From: Spongospora subterranea f. sp. subterranea
Taxonomy: Eukaryota > Endomyxa: Phytomyxea > Phytomyxea > Plasmodiophorida
Length of the DNA: 62,717 nt
Assembly (NCBI GenBank): GCA_049724395.1
Contig: JAUGWO010000098.1
Location: 1 to 62,717 of the forward strand
Reading direction: 5' to 3'
The notes under the pieces were generated by a model. That model saw only the letters and a list, made by a program, of their open reading frames with translations, did no database searches and had not been told where the DNA came from. Position numbers and translations under genes: made by a program. Below are positions 11,961-20,843 of this stretch, piece after piece (the stretch's first letter is position 1; every line of letters begins with the position of its first letter).

Positions 11961-12924
11961 ATAGATTTGAGTCTCAAAAGATGAAATTGGAAGTGTCGCT
12001 GTTGGTTCGATTAGAGACAGATTTCGAGACAGCACTGTGGGCACATCCAGCAAAAATGAATCGAATCCTGAACAAAGCAAGACGAAGAGAATGAGGAAAC
12101 CTCTATAAACAATCAGCTGGTTTGCGATGAAGGCGACATGTCCTGCAGCAATGGTGTTCCGTAAGGAATTCCCTCTGTGTCCCAATGGGTTTCGGGGCAT
12201 AGGGTCAGATAATACCTGAGGAAAGGTTGACATTTTAGGACGGCGAAGCTTGGGTGACTAAACCGTATCCAATGGAGATGACGGGTCAGAGTCATGAGAA
12301 AGTATTGTGGCGTCGGCGATGTGTTATTGAAATCATACCTTGCCCGTTGCCCTCAAGGTGAAATATGCCACCCGATAGCCTCGCTCGCTGTCGTCAATTT
12401 AGAACATTCGCTTCTATTGTGATTCTTGGCAGGAAATATAACATCTCACAACCCTTATTTCATAACCCATTATGATTATTCCAACAAATCGGTTCAATCC
12501 CATGTCGGCAAGTCGATTCATCGTGATGCGTTTTCCCGTTTTATTCAGTAATTGGGTTTTGTGTCAAACATTTTACGCTTTTCCAGGTACACGATTGCCC
12601 ACCCGAAGATGAGTTGGTTGTTCTCTAACGGGGTGGGATCTATTGTCATCCCTTCCACAGCAATCGTATCCGATGGTAGCCGGCTACATCCATTCAATCG
12701 ACTCAACAATGAAATCAATCGCCATCAATCGAGCGTAAGTTGCCTACCTAGTCCATAGCGGAGGGAGGTGTTGAATCCACATATGTATCTCGACCAATGT
12801 TGGCCAGAGTCCAACGAGTTATACCGAGAAAAGTTAATATGAATACAACAGAATAATCTTGTGAAACTACCCTCATAAGCCCATCAGGTTTATTTGTTTG
12901 AGTTCATCTACCATTTTTGTTGTA
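11961..12924. other. No confident gene
   Basis: A hydrophobic minus-strand segment near 12060-12130 (GFLILFVLLCSGF) would suit a signal peptide, but it has no good start codon or supporting exon, so I do not call a gene. Nothing else recognisable is seen before the terminator side of the gene ending at 12925. Confidence 0.4.
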
Positions 12925-15471
12925 TCATTTGAGGGCCCAACCTTGCGATGACCGAGAACCATATTGACAGATATCAGATTCCCTTGTGTCTGTTCCAGGA
13001 CAGCAATTGCTACTGAACGAGGTGTAGAATACTGATTCTCCCCATCTCCGAATAAATTCCTCAGCACTTCCAGCGCAATGACGACGAAAACAATTGTAAA
13101 TAGGACGGGATGTTCTGATAAAAGTGGTTAAATCCGGATGAGGCGATCTCTGTGATGCTGTCTTCGCAATCACGAACTGATCATACTGTTCGAAAATTCC
13201 GGAAAGCGCTGTGAGGAGGTCTCGGGTTGATTTATAGCGAAGCTTAAGTCTTGCTGGAATATCAAATGGTCGGTTGATCGATCCGCATTCACTGGACTCC
13301 AAGCCGTGACATTTCCGCAGGCCGAATTTCGAATGTGAAAATTGAGGGCCCCATCTTCGAATCCACTCATTTGTATTGTGGCCACAGTGATAAACAAAGC
13401 ACCCCCAGATGGGTTTCGGAGACTCGTGATAATATGTTCGGTAAGGCCTCCGACTCATGGCGCCACACGATAGGTATTTCTCGGTAACTTTCCAGCACAG
13501 ATTGAGTTTTTTTTCTGCGGTTTTTGACATTGAAACAGCAGCAACAAGAGCTTTGAGATCCAAGAAATCAGAGTCTTTGTCTCTGAAGCACGAATGTTCA
13601 TCAGTTTTTCTATCAAAAAAGGCGAATGAAAACCTGTTGTTAGGGTTTCTGACGATTTTCGTCCTCTGGTAACCGCAGGTGTTATAATTTGATCCAGGAC
13701 CGGGGCAGCATTTGAATCCAAAATAACGGTGCTTGAAACGCGTTCCCCAACGTGTCTGGAACAGGTCCATGTCTTTGCCACAACATTTCACAAGACATTG
13801 AAGGACGGGGATACAGATGTGTTTTAGACAATGAATCACCTTATGACAAATATTGCGGAGTGATCTTCTGCAAGAGACCAGTTTCAAAACAAAATTCGAA
13901 ATTCGGATCAGTTTTTGCATGGTGCTGGTTGCCTTGGCAATTAGCCTAGTATCAAGAGCATCGATGTTGTTTTGTCCGACCTCAGCGTTATCCCGCTCCG
14001 ACTCTCCGCGCAGCAGTAGCCCCATCATGTGTTCCGTCATGGCGACACTGTTGGGAAACTCGACCTGTTCTGAGTTCGTCTCCTTTCCCTGAGCAGACGA
14101 TACCGTTTTTTAATCATCAAATCCTAGACAGAGCGGGGAACCAGAGTTCTGACCAGAAATAAACAGAGGCTAGCATAGTCTTTGACCTCATCCAGGTCCC
14201 AGTTTAGGCGCCGACAGAGCAATCTCAATCCCAACAAGTACTTGCAATTACGAAAATCAACCATTTTGTGATTCTGCGCCGCAAATCCTTCCTAGTACGC
14301 CATAATCAGATATTGGTAATCACGATTCTCGGCAATCTCTTACTGGCACGAAATTCTCACGAACGTCAACAGGCTGGGTTTTCGAATTAATCGTATTTTC
14401 GATGCGACAATCGAAAGTTTTGCCCGCTACGCTCTCAATTGACTGTCGATCATCAATACTGATACGGGATACATCACGGTTTGAACTCGTGCTCAGGGTC
14501 CAATCCTAACACGAACTAATTAGCAAACCCAAAAACAATTTGAACATGGACTGAACGGCTAAGTTTCTGGAAAAACTGTCACCAAATCGGTGGGCGTTTC
14601 TGTTAGAGGGCACGAAATTCTCGAGCAAGTCTTTTGACGGCAAAATTTCCGAATCAATAGGAATTCGATTTAGATCGATAAGGCAATCGAAGCTTTCGCG
14701 CTGTTGGCTCAACTGTTGAGAATCGATACTCATATGGGACGCGTCAATTTTCGAACCCGGGCTCGAGTGCCATTCCTAAAAACTCATTTAACAAGCCGAA
14801 TCTCTATATGAACATGAACTAAACGACTAGATTCATCGAAGAACAGTCACCAAACTGGTGGGGGTTTGGCACGAGAATCTCGAGAATGTGTTTTGAAGGC
14901 AAAATTTCCGAATCAACAGGAACTCGATTTAGATCGATAAGGCAATCGAAGTTCTCGCGCTGTTGGCTCAACTGTTGACAATCGATACTGATATGGGACG
15001 CGTCAATTTTCGAACCCGGGCCCGAGCGCCATTCCTAAAAACGCACTTTAACAAGCCGAGTCTCTATATGAAGATGAACTGAACGACTAGACTCATCGAA
15101 GAACTTTCACCAAACTGGTCGACACGATTGATATTGGAAAAACCACACGCCAACAAGGAATTGCCTTTCAGCAAATTTGACTTCAATGTTGAACATTTGA
15201 ATACTGGATAGTGTACACCTGGGGTCTTGTCATTTGCCAACTCCTGCGATGGAGACATGGTGTCCTGCAAGACAAATGCTCTCAGAACTTGGCAATCTTT
15301 AAAGCGACATTCCGCCATTTATACCGAGAACGTCGAGGAGGCGATTGTTGTGGAGGCATTGGCCTGACCGGAGCCAAGCGGTTCGTTCCAACCATGCCCA
15401 GGTTTGGTTGTCACAGATCGAGTCGGTCTGGTCACCACAAGCAGCAATCCCAACAAGCTGAGGACCCGCAT
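12925..15471 (-). CDS. Secreted cysteine-rich protein with tandem-duplicated exons and three RWG modules
   Basis: Seven exons on the minus strand: 15471-15325, 15264-15085, 15034-14825, 14775-14557, 14505-14344, 14291-14154, 14088-12925. Six GT-AG introns of 49-65 bases, all phase 0, give an uninterrupted 739-residue reading. Exon 1 starts with a signal peptide (MRVLSLLGLLLVVT). Exons 2-5 are related copies about 54-73 residues long; exons 3 and 4 share SKIDASH, SIDxQQLSQQRE and FDCLIDLNR. Exon 7 holds three modules with the pattern C-x3-C-G ... RWG-x2-F-x4-F ... C(C)PG ... C, at about residues 450-491, 582-620 and 685-726. I know no family with this layout. The role is unknown; export and disulphide bonding are inferred. 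The start at 15471 is preferred over an upstream ATG because it opens directly on the hydrophobic core. Confidence 0.72.
14344..15264 (-). repeat. Tandem exon-intron repeat, unit about 260-268 bases
   Basis: Four consecutive units, each one exon plus its following short intron, lie head to tail. The period between the two best-preserved copies is 268 bases (14541 to 14809), and the next is 260 (14809 to 15069). The middle two exons are nearly identical in sequence, while the outer two are diverged but keep the splice frame. The pattern is that of unequal crossing over inside the gene, and it adds or removes one protein repeat each time because the introns are phase 0. Confidence 0.82.
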
Positions 15472-16397
15472 TGAAGGAATGGATGGCGCAAAAGTAGCGC
15501 CGTTCGCCAAGTGTCAAGGATGAGTTCAGAGTCAAGCATGAGACAAACGGTTCTAGGTGTTATACACCTGGGTTCATATACCCGATTCTCCTGTCCCACC
15601 TATTCAACTTTGCTGCTGTGATTTAGTTCTGCATCTGATGAGGTGCGAATTCACCCACAATCGATTCGTATTCGCGTTTTGCGGGGTGAAGGTCGTGGGC
15701 ATCGTTAGGGGCAATGTGGCGGTCGAGGCAACGACCCGAACCTGGAGCGCCATTTTTGCACGATTATTCCTCCACTGAGTCCAGATCGCTCTCGAATCCA
15801 ACAACACGAACAAGGCGTCGTGATTCCAATTGCTTTCCGGTTACCATGTCCCCATCGACGCCGTTTTTGATGTCCAAAACGATTGAGGTCAAGCGTTGTT
15901 CATGCTCAGGTTCCAGGAGTTCACGCCGAGACATGTACTGCTACTCTTGCTGAACCGTCAACATCATCTACCGCAAGGATCACACGAAATATTCAACAGA
16001 TGTTTTCAAAAAATTCGGTATTGCGAATTCGATGCAGTTTTGTGCTGATTGGACAGACGTGACCTGAAGAAAATGATAACTGTCATCAACCTGCTTCTAT
16101 TTTGTAGAGTACCTGTTGGTTGCAGTGTTGGGCAGTTCGGACACGGTTATCTTCAATATAGATCCAGTACTTTTCATAATCGAATGCGGACGAGCAGTTC
16201 GAACATAAATGATTCGTTAGAATCGGCATCACAGCAGCAAATTCTCAAAGTGCACTTTTTGCCTCCTCAGAAAAACCAGGTATGAACTGTCACCCTTGGT
16301 CGTCTCTTGCCCTTTGTGTTATTGTAAAAAGAACCCAAACATGCGCTAGTGCTTACTGCTACGGTTTCTGAGAGAAAACGTGGACGAAAACGGGGTA
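15472..16397. other. No confident gene
   Basis: This is the upstream region of the secreted-protein gene. A plus-strand segment near 16049-16285 ends at a good donor-like site (CAG/GTATGA), but I found no convincing partner exon or family match. I see no other structure. Confidence 0.35.
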
Positions 16398-16652
16398 TTA
16401 TCTGGCCTCTCATCTTCGATTGACGTATTCACAGTAACTGTCGACTCACAGCAGGACGTCATGACGGTAGCGCCAACGGCGGCAGCACTGATCAACTTTG
16501 AGGCACAAGTCGAGCATGGAGCACGTGAAACAAGGGCGTCGATTGCCCAACAGCACAACGTTGTTCAGGACGCCCACACTGCAGCTGAACCACAGCAGCA
16601 ATGCGCACGAGAATTATGGTGAAGGCGTCGAACGAAGATGAAGGCCAGATAA
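16398..16652. mobile_element. 255-base element with about 35-base terminal inverted repeats (MITE-like)
   Basis: The left end TTATCTGGCCTCTCATCTTC and the reverse complement of the right end TTATCTGGCCTTCATCTTCG match over about 35 bases with few differences. The interior is shared with the truncated copy at 11813. The small size, the lack of a transposase and the two copies fit a non-autonomous DNA transposon. I cannot settle the target-site duplication. An open frame runs through it on the plus strand but has no recognisable domain. Confidence 0.65.
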
Positions 16653-17300
16653 AAAGCTGTCTGTCAAGTCCTCGTCGGTCGACTCTAATCGCTGGCAGTT
16701 TGGACGGATTGGCGCGAATTGTGGCGATTATCTGATCAGAGATGGAAATATACGATTAGATTGGATTGATCAACGACAATGTTGTAGGTGAGCCGCATCA
16801 TTGCTAATGGTGAGCGCCACTGTTATTGACAACTTGAAGGCCATAAGGGTTCACACTGATGGAGGAAGAATGTCAAATAGCACATGATCGCGTGGTCTGT
16901 TGGAAACCGGTTGCTGAAAGACGGAGAGAGTGTTCCGTCGTTGACAATGCAGGCTGATCTGCAGTCGAAAATCATCGATAACAAATCTAGCAAAAATACG
17001 CAGACAATCTTTGCGTACAAAAACTGACCAAAACGCGGGATCATAATGACCCATCAATGCCTGGCGCCATCGCTTGTTCCCTGGTCCGTCAGTCACAGTC
17101 AGTCACACAGCTCAGTCATGTTCGTTGAGTTTGCACTGTGGAATAATGCGGCGCACCGCGTACTGTTGCGCACATTACTGTATGGGCTGCACGGCGCGTT
17201 TCTCCGATTCCTACCGTGTACTGTAACCTGACGACTGACGCAGTACTGACGCATGGCGTTTTGGCGGGAAGCTTGGTCGATCTCACAACAATTGGCAATA
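16653..17300. other. No confident gene
   Basis: Several open frames of about 70-90 codons overlap on both strands, but none has a recognisable motif and none is supported by a neighbouring exon. It is probably decayed repeat sequence. Confidence 0.35.
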
Positions 17301-17385
17301 CTGCAACTGGTGGTTTGGCGAAAACGCAACCGTACAATTCGCCAACTTCTCAGCTGGTACTGCTGGAGGTATCTGATCAAGCAGT
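17301..17385. repeat. Inverted partner of the repeat at about 20100-20180
   Basis: Read on the minus strand, this matches GATCAGATACCTCC...CCAGCTGAG...AAGTTGGCGAATT found on the plus strand near 20104, with moderate divergence. It immediately precedes the left Harbinger copy, and its partner lies beyond the right copy. Both may therefore be terminal or flanking parts of a larger element. Confidence 0.55.
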
Positions 17386-17790
17386 CATACCTTCATTCTA
17401 AAAGGGTCAGACTGGGTTGAGGAACTTTTGAAGGGCAATCCTCACAGAAGGGAACATGTTATTCGTATGGATCGTGTCGTTTTTCGTTATTGGTGGACAA
17501 ACTGGTTGAATCTGGGCTAGTACAACCCATTCGTAATGCATCCTCCGAAGAGCAGGCAGTCCTGTTCTTGTATTCCTAGGCATTTATACGCGGTCGTCAA
17601 CGCATTGTTGGCTTTGACTTCAAGTTACATAAAGCTTTCGGAAGCAGATGCCGCAATTCCTTGTGAAATATTTGAAAATTCCAAATTCAGCCCTTGTTTT
17701 GACAATTGTCGGATGGCCATAGATGGCACAGTACTCATTTACCTGTATTTGTTCCCGCCGATGTTACGCAACGGTTCCGAGGCCGAAAAG
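17386..17790 (+). pseudogene. PIF/Harbinger transposase, left copy (truncated)
   Basis: This plus-strand copy corresponds to the better-preserved minus-strand copy at 19137-18546. It shares the start (ATG GAT CGT GTC GTT at 17467), a segment HLYAVV, EADAAIPCE, and CRMAIDGT, which is the first catalytic aspartate block of the Harbinger DDE nuclease. The conserved ERFQHSGET block is lost and the frame is disturbed, so it cannot encode an active enzyme. The copy ends near GSEAEKD, where the two copies stop matching. Confidence 0.7.
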
Positions 17791-17799
17791 GATTAAAGT

Positions 17800-18545
17800 A
17801 GAATGTGTTGGCTGCTTGCACTTTTTATGGCCGGGTTACCTGTTCTGAGGTCTGCTCGCGGATGCAGAGCAGTATCCCTTTGATAACAAACTGTAGATAT
17901 TGTGACGGCGAAGACGACGCAGCGTCAGCACAACCAAGATATAGATTATCATATTCCAGCATTGCATCGACATTGGCCTGGAATCGGGCGTCAAACAGGA
18001 TTGTTGGCGTCGTCTGCTCGAGCACATTATTCATATACGTTATGGTGGCAGCGAACGCGGCGCCAATCAGCCGAGTCAGTTGCATCTGATTAGACATTAG
18101 TTTATTGTCGCCGTCAGTTTCGTGCTAAATAGCTTTGGTACTCCTGGACACATTGTTTCAGCAATTTTGTCCCGAAATGCTCAAGTACCTACTTCAAAAA
18201 GACTCCTTGTCGCTTTTGACTCTAAGCGGATTGCCGATGATGTCATTTGGTCAACTGTTGATTCCATTGCCGAAGACCAGTCCGACTACATTAATAAGGA
18301 ACTCGTGGAACCCGGTCCGGATGGCTTGCCTATTCACTTCATCTCTCTCCTGGAAGCACAGCCTAGAAAACGCCTTCTGATCAGCTGTGGATCGCTTCTA
18401 CGTCTTTCCGAATTTGTCTGATCGTCATCGCTCATATATGGGACGAATGGACCACCTCACTTCAGAGAACACCGCCAAGACCAATACAGTCCCGGTTTTG
18501 GTGGCCGGCTATGATGGGGATATTCACGATTTTTTCAGTCGTGCC
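17800..18545. other. Spacer between two Harbinger copies, unknown coding potential
   Basis: Two opposing frames look non-random: a minus-strand one at 18097-17825 and a plus-strand one at 18122-18421 (ILSRNAQVPTSKRLLVAFDS, then a second frame from 18387 with DRFYVFPNLSDRHRSYMGRM). I recognise neither. They could be the second (Myb-like) ORF region or cargo of the Harbinger pair, or an unrelated gene fragment; the sequence does not say. Confidence 0.3.
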
Positions 18546-19137
18546 TCAACCGTATGGTTCAGCGATGCATTCGTCTAAACCTAACGTTGTTTTTCGCATT
18601 ATGATATCCTCTACATCTCTAAACCAAACACTAACAACCACATCGATTCTCGTACGTAATGCAAAACAATTAGGTTTAGACGCATTTGCACATTGCTGAC
18701 CATACGGTCGAACGTCAATCCTTTCGGCCTCGGAACCGTTGCACAAAACAAATACGGGTAAATGAGTACCATCTATGGCCATCCGAAATTTGTCAAAGTA
18801 AGGGTTGAATTTTTGGAATTTTCAGATGTTTCACAAGGAATTGCGGCATCTGCTTCCGGAAGCTGTATGTAACTTGAAGCCAAAGCCATGACGACCGCGT
18901 ATAAATGCCTAGAATGAAAAAATGAAATGGTGTTTAGAAGACTTACGCCAAATTTTACCTGGTTATAGTCTCTCCCGAGTGTTGAAATCTCTCCTGCCGT
19001 TGCCAACTGGTTGCCCTTTGGCCCTTAAAATACAAGAACAGGACTACCTGGTCGTCAGAGGATATATTACGAGTGGGCTGTAGTAGCCCAGATTCAACCA
19101 GTTTGTCCACCAATAACCGAGAAACGACACGATCCAT
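18546..19137 (-). pseudogene. PIF/Harbinger transposase, right copy (two exons, one frame slip)
   Basis: Exon 1 runs 19137-18959 and contains ERFQHSGETITR, a signature of PIF/Harbinger transposases just before the DDE domain. A 50-base intron (18909-18958) is removed in phase 2, leading into HLYAVVMALASSYIQLPEAD. The DDE block MAIDGTHLPVFV follows in a frame two bases off; relative to the left copy, an A-run is two bases longer here. Downstream the protein is interrupted by a small inverted-repeat insertion (18568-18690), so the rest of the DDE domain is missing. It acted as a cut-and-paste nuclease; this copy looks dead. Confidence 0.78.
18568..18690. mobile_element. Small inverted-repeat insertion inside the Harbinger copy
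   Basis: The ends TGCATTCGTCTAAACCTAA and, reversed, TGCAAATGCGTCTAAACCTA form arms of about 35-40 bases around a loop of about 50 bases. It sits where the transposase similarity stops, consistent with a tiny MITE insertion. Confidence 0.55.
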
Positions 19138-19194
19138 ATTCTGACGTTTAAAAGTTCCTCAACCCAGCCTGACCCTTTTAGAATGAAGGTATGA

Positions 19195-19350
19195 CTTGTC
19201 ATGATCCAAAGTCTTAGGTATATAAGCACCCGAGAATGATGGCCTTGTTCCATCATAGTACCTTTTGGGACTGTTTGCGCCCGAGATACACAGTTTCCAA
19301 CTGACCCAAAAGGTACTATGACAAAAGGGCATCATTCTCGGGTCCTTATA
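19195..19350. repeat. LTR-like inverted repeat (TGTCATGATCC... family)
   Basis: The sequence TGTCATGATCCAAAGTC...CCCGAGAATGATGGCC...GGTACCTTTT-like, found here, recurs at about 20021-20090, directly after a purine-rich GGGGGATAC tract, the position of an LTR start. Here the segment is followed by its own reverse complement (CCCAAAAGGTACTATG...GGGCATCATTCTCGGGT), giving a fold-back with a loop of about 45 bases. Confidence 0.6.
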
Positions 19351-19378
19351 CAGTATACCTGTGGAGGGAGGTTATGGG

Positions 19379-19760
19379 CCGCGATTGAATGGCCAGGTTC
19401 GCCACAATAAATACATAATCCTTCGCGACGGCGTCGAGTTTTCTCCTCCACCGTCAGAGCAGCGCGAGGAGTGTAATGGCGTTCAATGATATGTTTGCCT
19501 CGGTTGGCGTTTCGAACGGGTTAATGGCGTCGATTACCATGGACACCGGTCGTTGTGAACCTGGAGGGGAACGGAACAGCTTAGATGGTAATCGACGCCA
19601 TTAACCCGTTCGAAACGCCAACCGAGGCAAACATATCATTGAACGCCATTAGCACTCCTCGCGCTGCTCTGACGGTGGAGGAGAAAACTCGACGCCGTCG
19701 CGAAGGATTATGTATTTATTGTGGCGAACCTCGCCATTCAATCGCGTGCTCACCAGTCAG
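19379..19760. repeat. Large palindrome with gag zinc-knuckle coding arms
   Basis: Arms of about 170 bases (19379-19550 and 19583-19755) are near-perfect reverse complements around a spacer of about 32 bases; I count two differences. The right arm reads on the plus strand as a gag C-terminus with RRREGLCIYCGEPRHSIAC, a CCHC-type zinc knuckle of a gypsy-like element. The left arm reads the same on the minus strand. LTR-like and polypurine-like sequences lie to the right, so this is a rearranged LTR-element end. Confidence 0.82.
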
Positions 19761-19764
19761 AGGA

Positions 19765-20100
19765 TAATCTAGGAAGTCGCACGGGGGCTGGAAGGTCATG
19801 GGGGTCGCTCCTAAACAGGGGGATACTGGGGTTGCCTTATATACCTTTCGTGGGCTGACTTCCCCGCCTGACTGGAGTTCTTCGCCTCTCTCTCTCGCGT
19901 CACCGCTCCCTCTCTCTCAACTGTGTTATCTCGTTTCTATGCTCACCAGTCAGAGGATAATCTAGGAAGTCGCACGGGGGCTGGAGGTCATGGTGGTCTA
20001 CTCCTAAACAGGGGGATACTGTCATGATCCAAAAGTCTTACCCGAGAATGATGGCCTTGTGCCATCATTGTACCTTTTGGGTCAGTTGGTAACTGTGTAT
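19765..20100 (+). mobile_element. Rearranged LTR-element end (polypurine tract, LTR start, internal duplication)
   Basis: The block CAGAGGATAATCTAGGAAGTCGCACGGGGGCTGG...AACAGGGGGATACT occurs twice (about 19757-19833 and 19947-20021). The second copy leads directly into TGTCATGATCC, the putative LTR start. The purine-rich AGGGGGATA tract before TG is what a gypsy 3' LTR junction looks like. It is a fossil, incomplete on both sides. Confidence 0.55.
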
Positions 20101-20189
20101 CTTGATCAGATACCTCCTGCAGTGCCAGCTGAGGAGAAGTTGGCGAATTTCACTGTTGCGTTTTAGCCGGGCGACCACTGGCCGTAGTG

Positions 20190-20410
20190 CCAATAGCGCT
20201 GTCAAGTCGATACTTCGACTCGGAGTCGATTCAGAACAATCCCAAACGACTCGGAGTCGACTCAGCAGAATGTTTGAGTACGCAGCATTTGAGTTGAGTT
20301 GAGTCGAGTTTGAGCTGAGTTGAGCCGAGTTTGAGTTGAGTCGAGTCGAGTTTGAGTTGAGTCGAGCCAAGTCGACTCCGATTTGCGATGAGTCGACTCA
20401 GTGGACAGTG
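20190..20410. repeat. Degenerate GAGTTGAGTCGAGTT simple repeat
   Basis: The core around 20285-20375 is built from GAGTTGAGT/CGAGTTTGA units, flanked by variants such as CGACTCGGAGTCGA. It is low-complexity tandem sequence; any open frame through it is an artefact of the repeat. Confidence 0.85.
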
Positions 20411-20843
20411 GCCAATACGAATGCGCCTTATTTGAACATTTTATCTAAGAAGTTTGAGCCAGGATTGCAATTCACATATTGGTGTGACACAATCATCTCG
20501 TGGAGTCGACCCGAACCAACCCCGGTCGACTACTTTCCTTGTTTCATTGGATATTTTTGATTGCTGGACGTAAGATGGCCAAATTGTGGGATCTAGATCA
20601 AATACAGCGAAAAGATGTGAAACTCGAGAGAAATTGTAGTCTCCGCATCTTCGTCCAGCTTGGTTAGCGCCAGAAACTGTTCACGTCATTGTTTTGCGAC
20701 GTTGTCACCCTTGCCCGGTATTACTTTCTGCACTAGGAATTTGTCCTAACAGACGTGTATTCTGGTGCGTGATCATAATGGCATACTTGTTGAAATCGAT
20801 AGTCGAAGTCCGATGTAGGTTTATCGAAAGATTTTTCGCAAAA
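20411..20843. other. No gene seen
   Basis: This lies between the simple repeat and the end of the WD40 gene. I see no supported coding frame, RNA gene or repeat. Confidence 0.4.

Noticed and set aside
12060-12130. Possible signal-peptide exon on the minus strand
   Set aside because: No suitable ATG, no following exon, and it runs into repeat sequence.
15064-15318. Start of the secreted-protein gene at the ATG at 15318
   Set aside because: A stop precedes it directly, and that segment is explained as intron; splicing from 15325 to 15264 adds a signal-peptide exon in phase.
16398-16652. A host gene encoding the open frame inside this element
   Set aside because: The frame is bounded by inverted repeats and is shared with a second repeat copy, so it belongs to the element.
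20190-20410. Serine/glutamate-rich open frames
   Set aside because: They arise from the GAGTTGAGTC simple repeat and are not genes.
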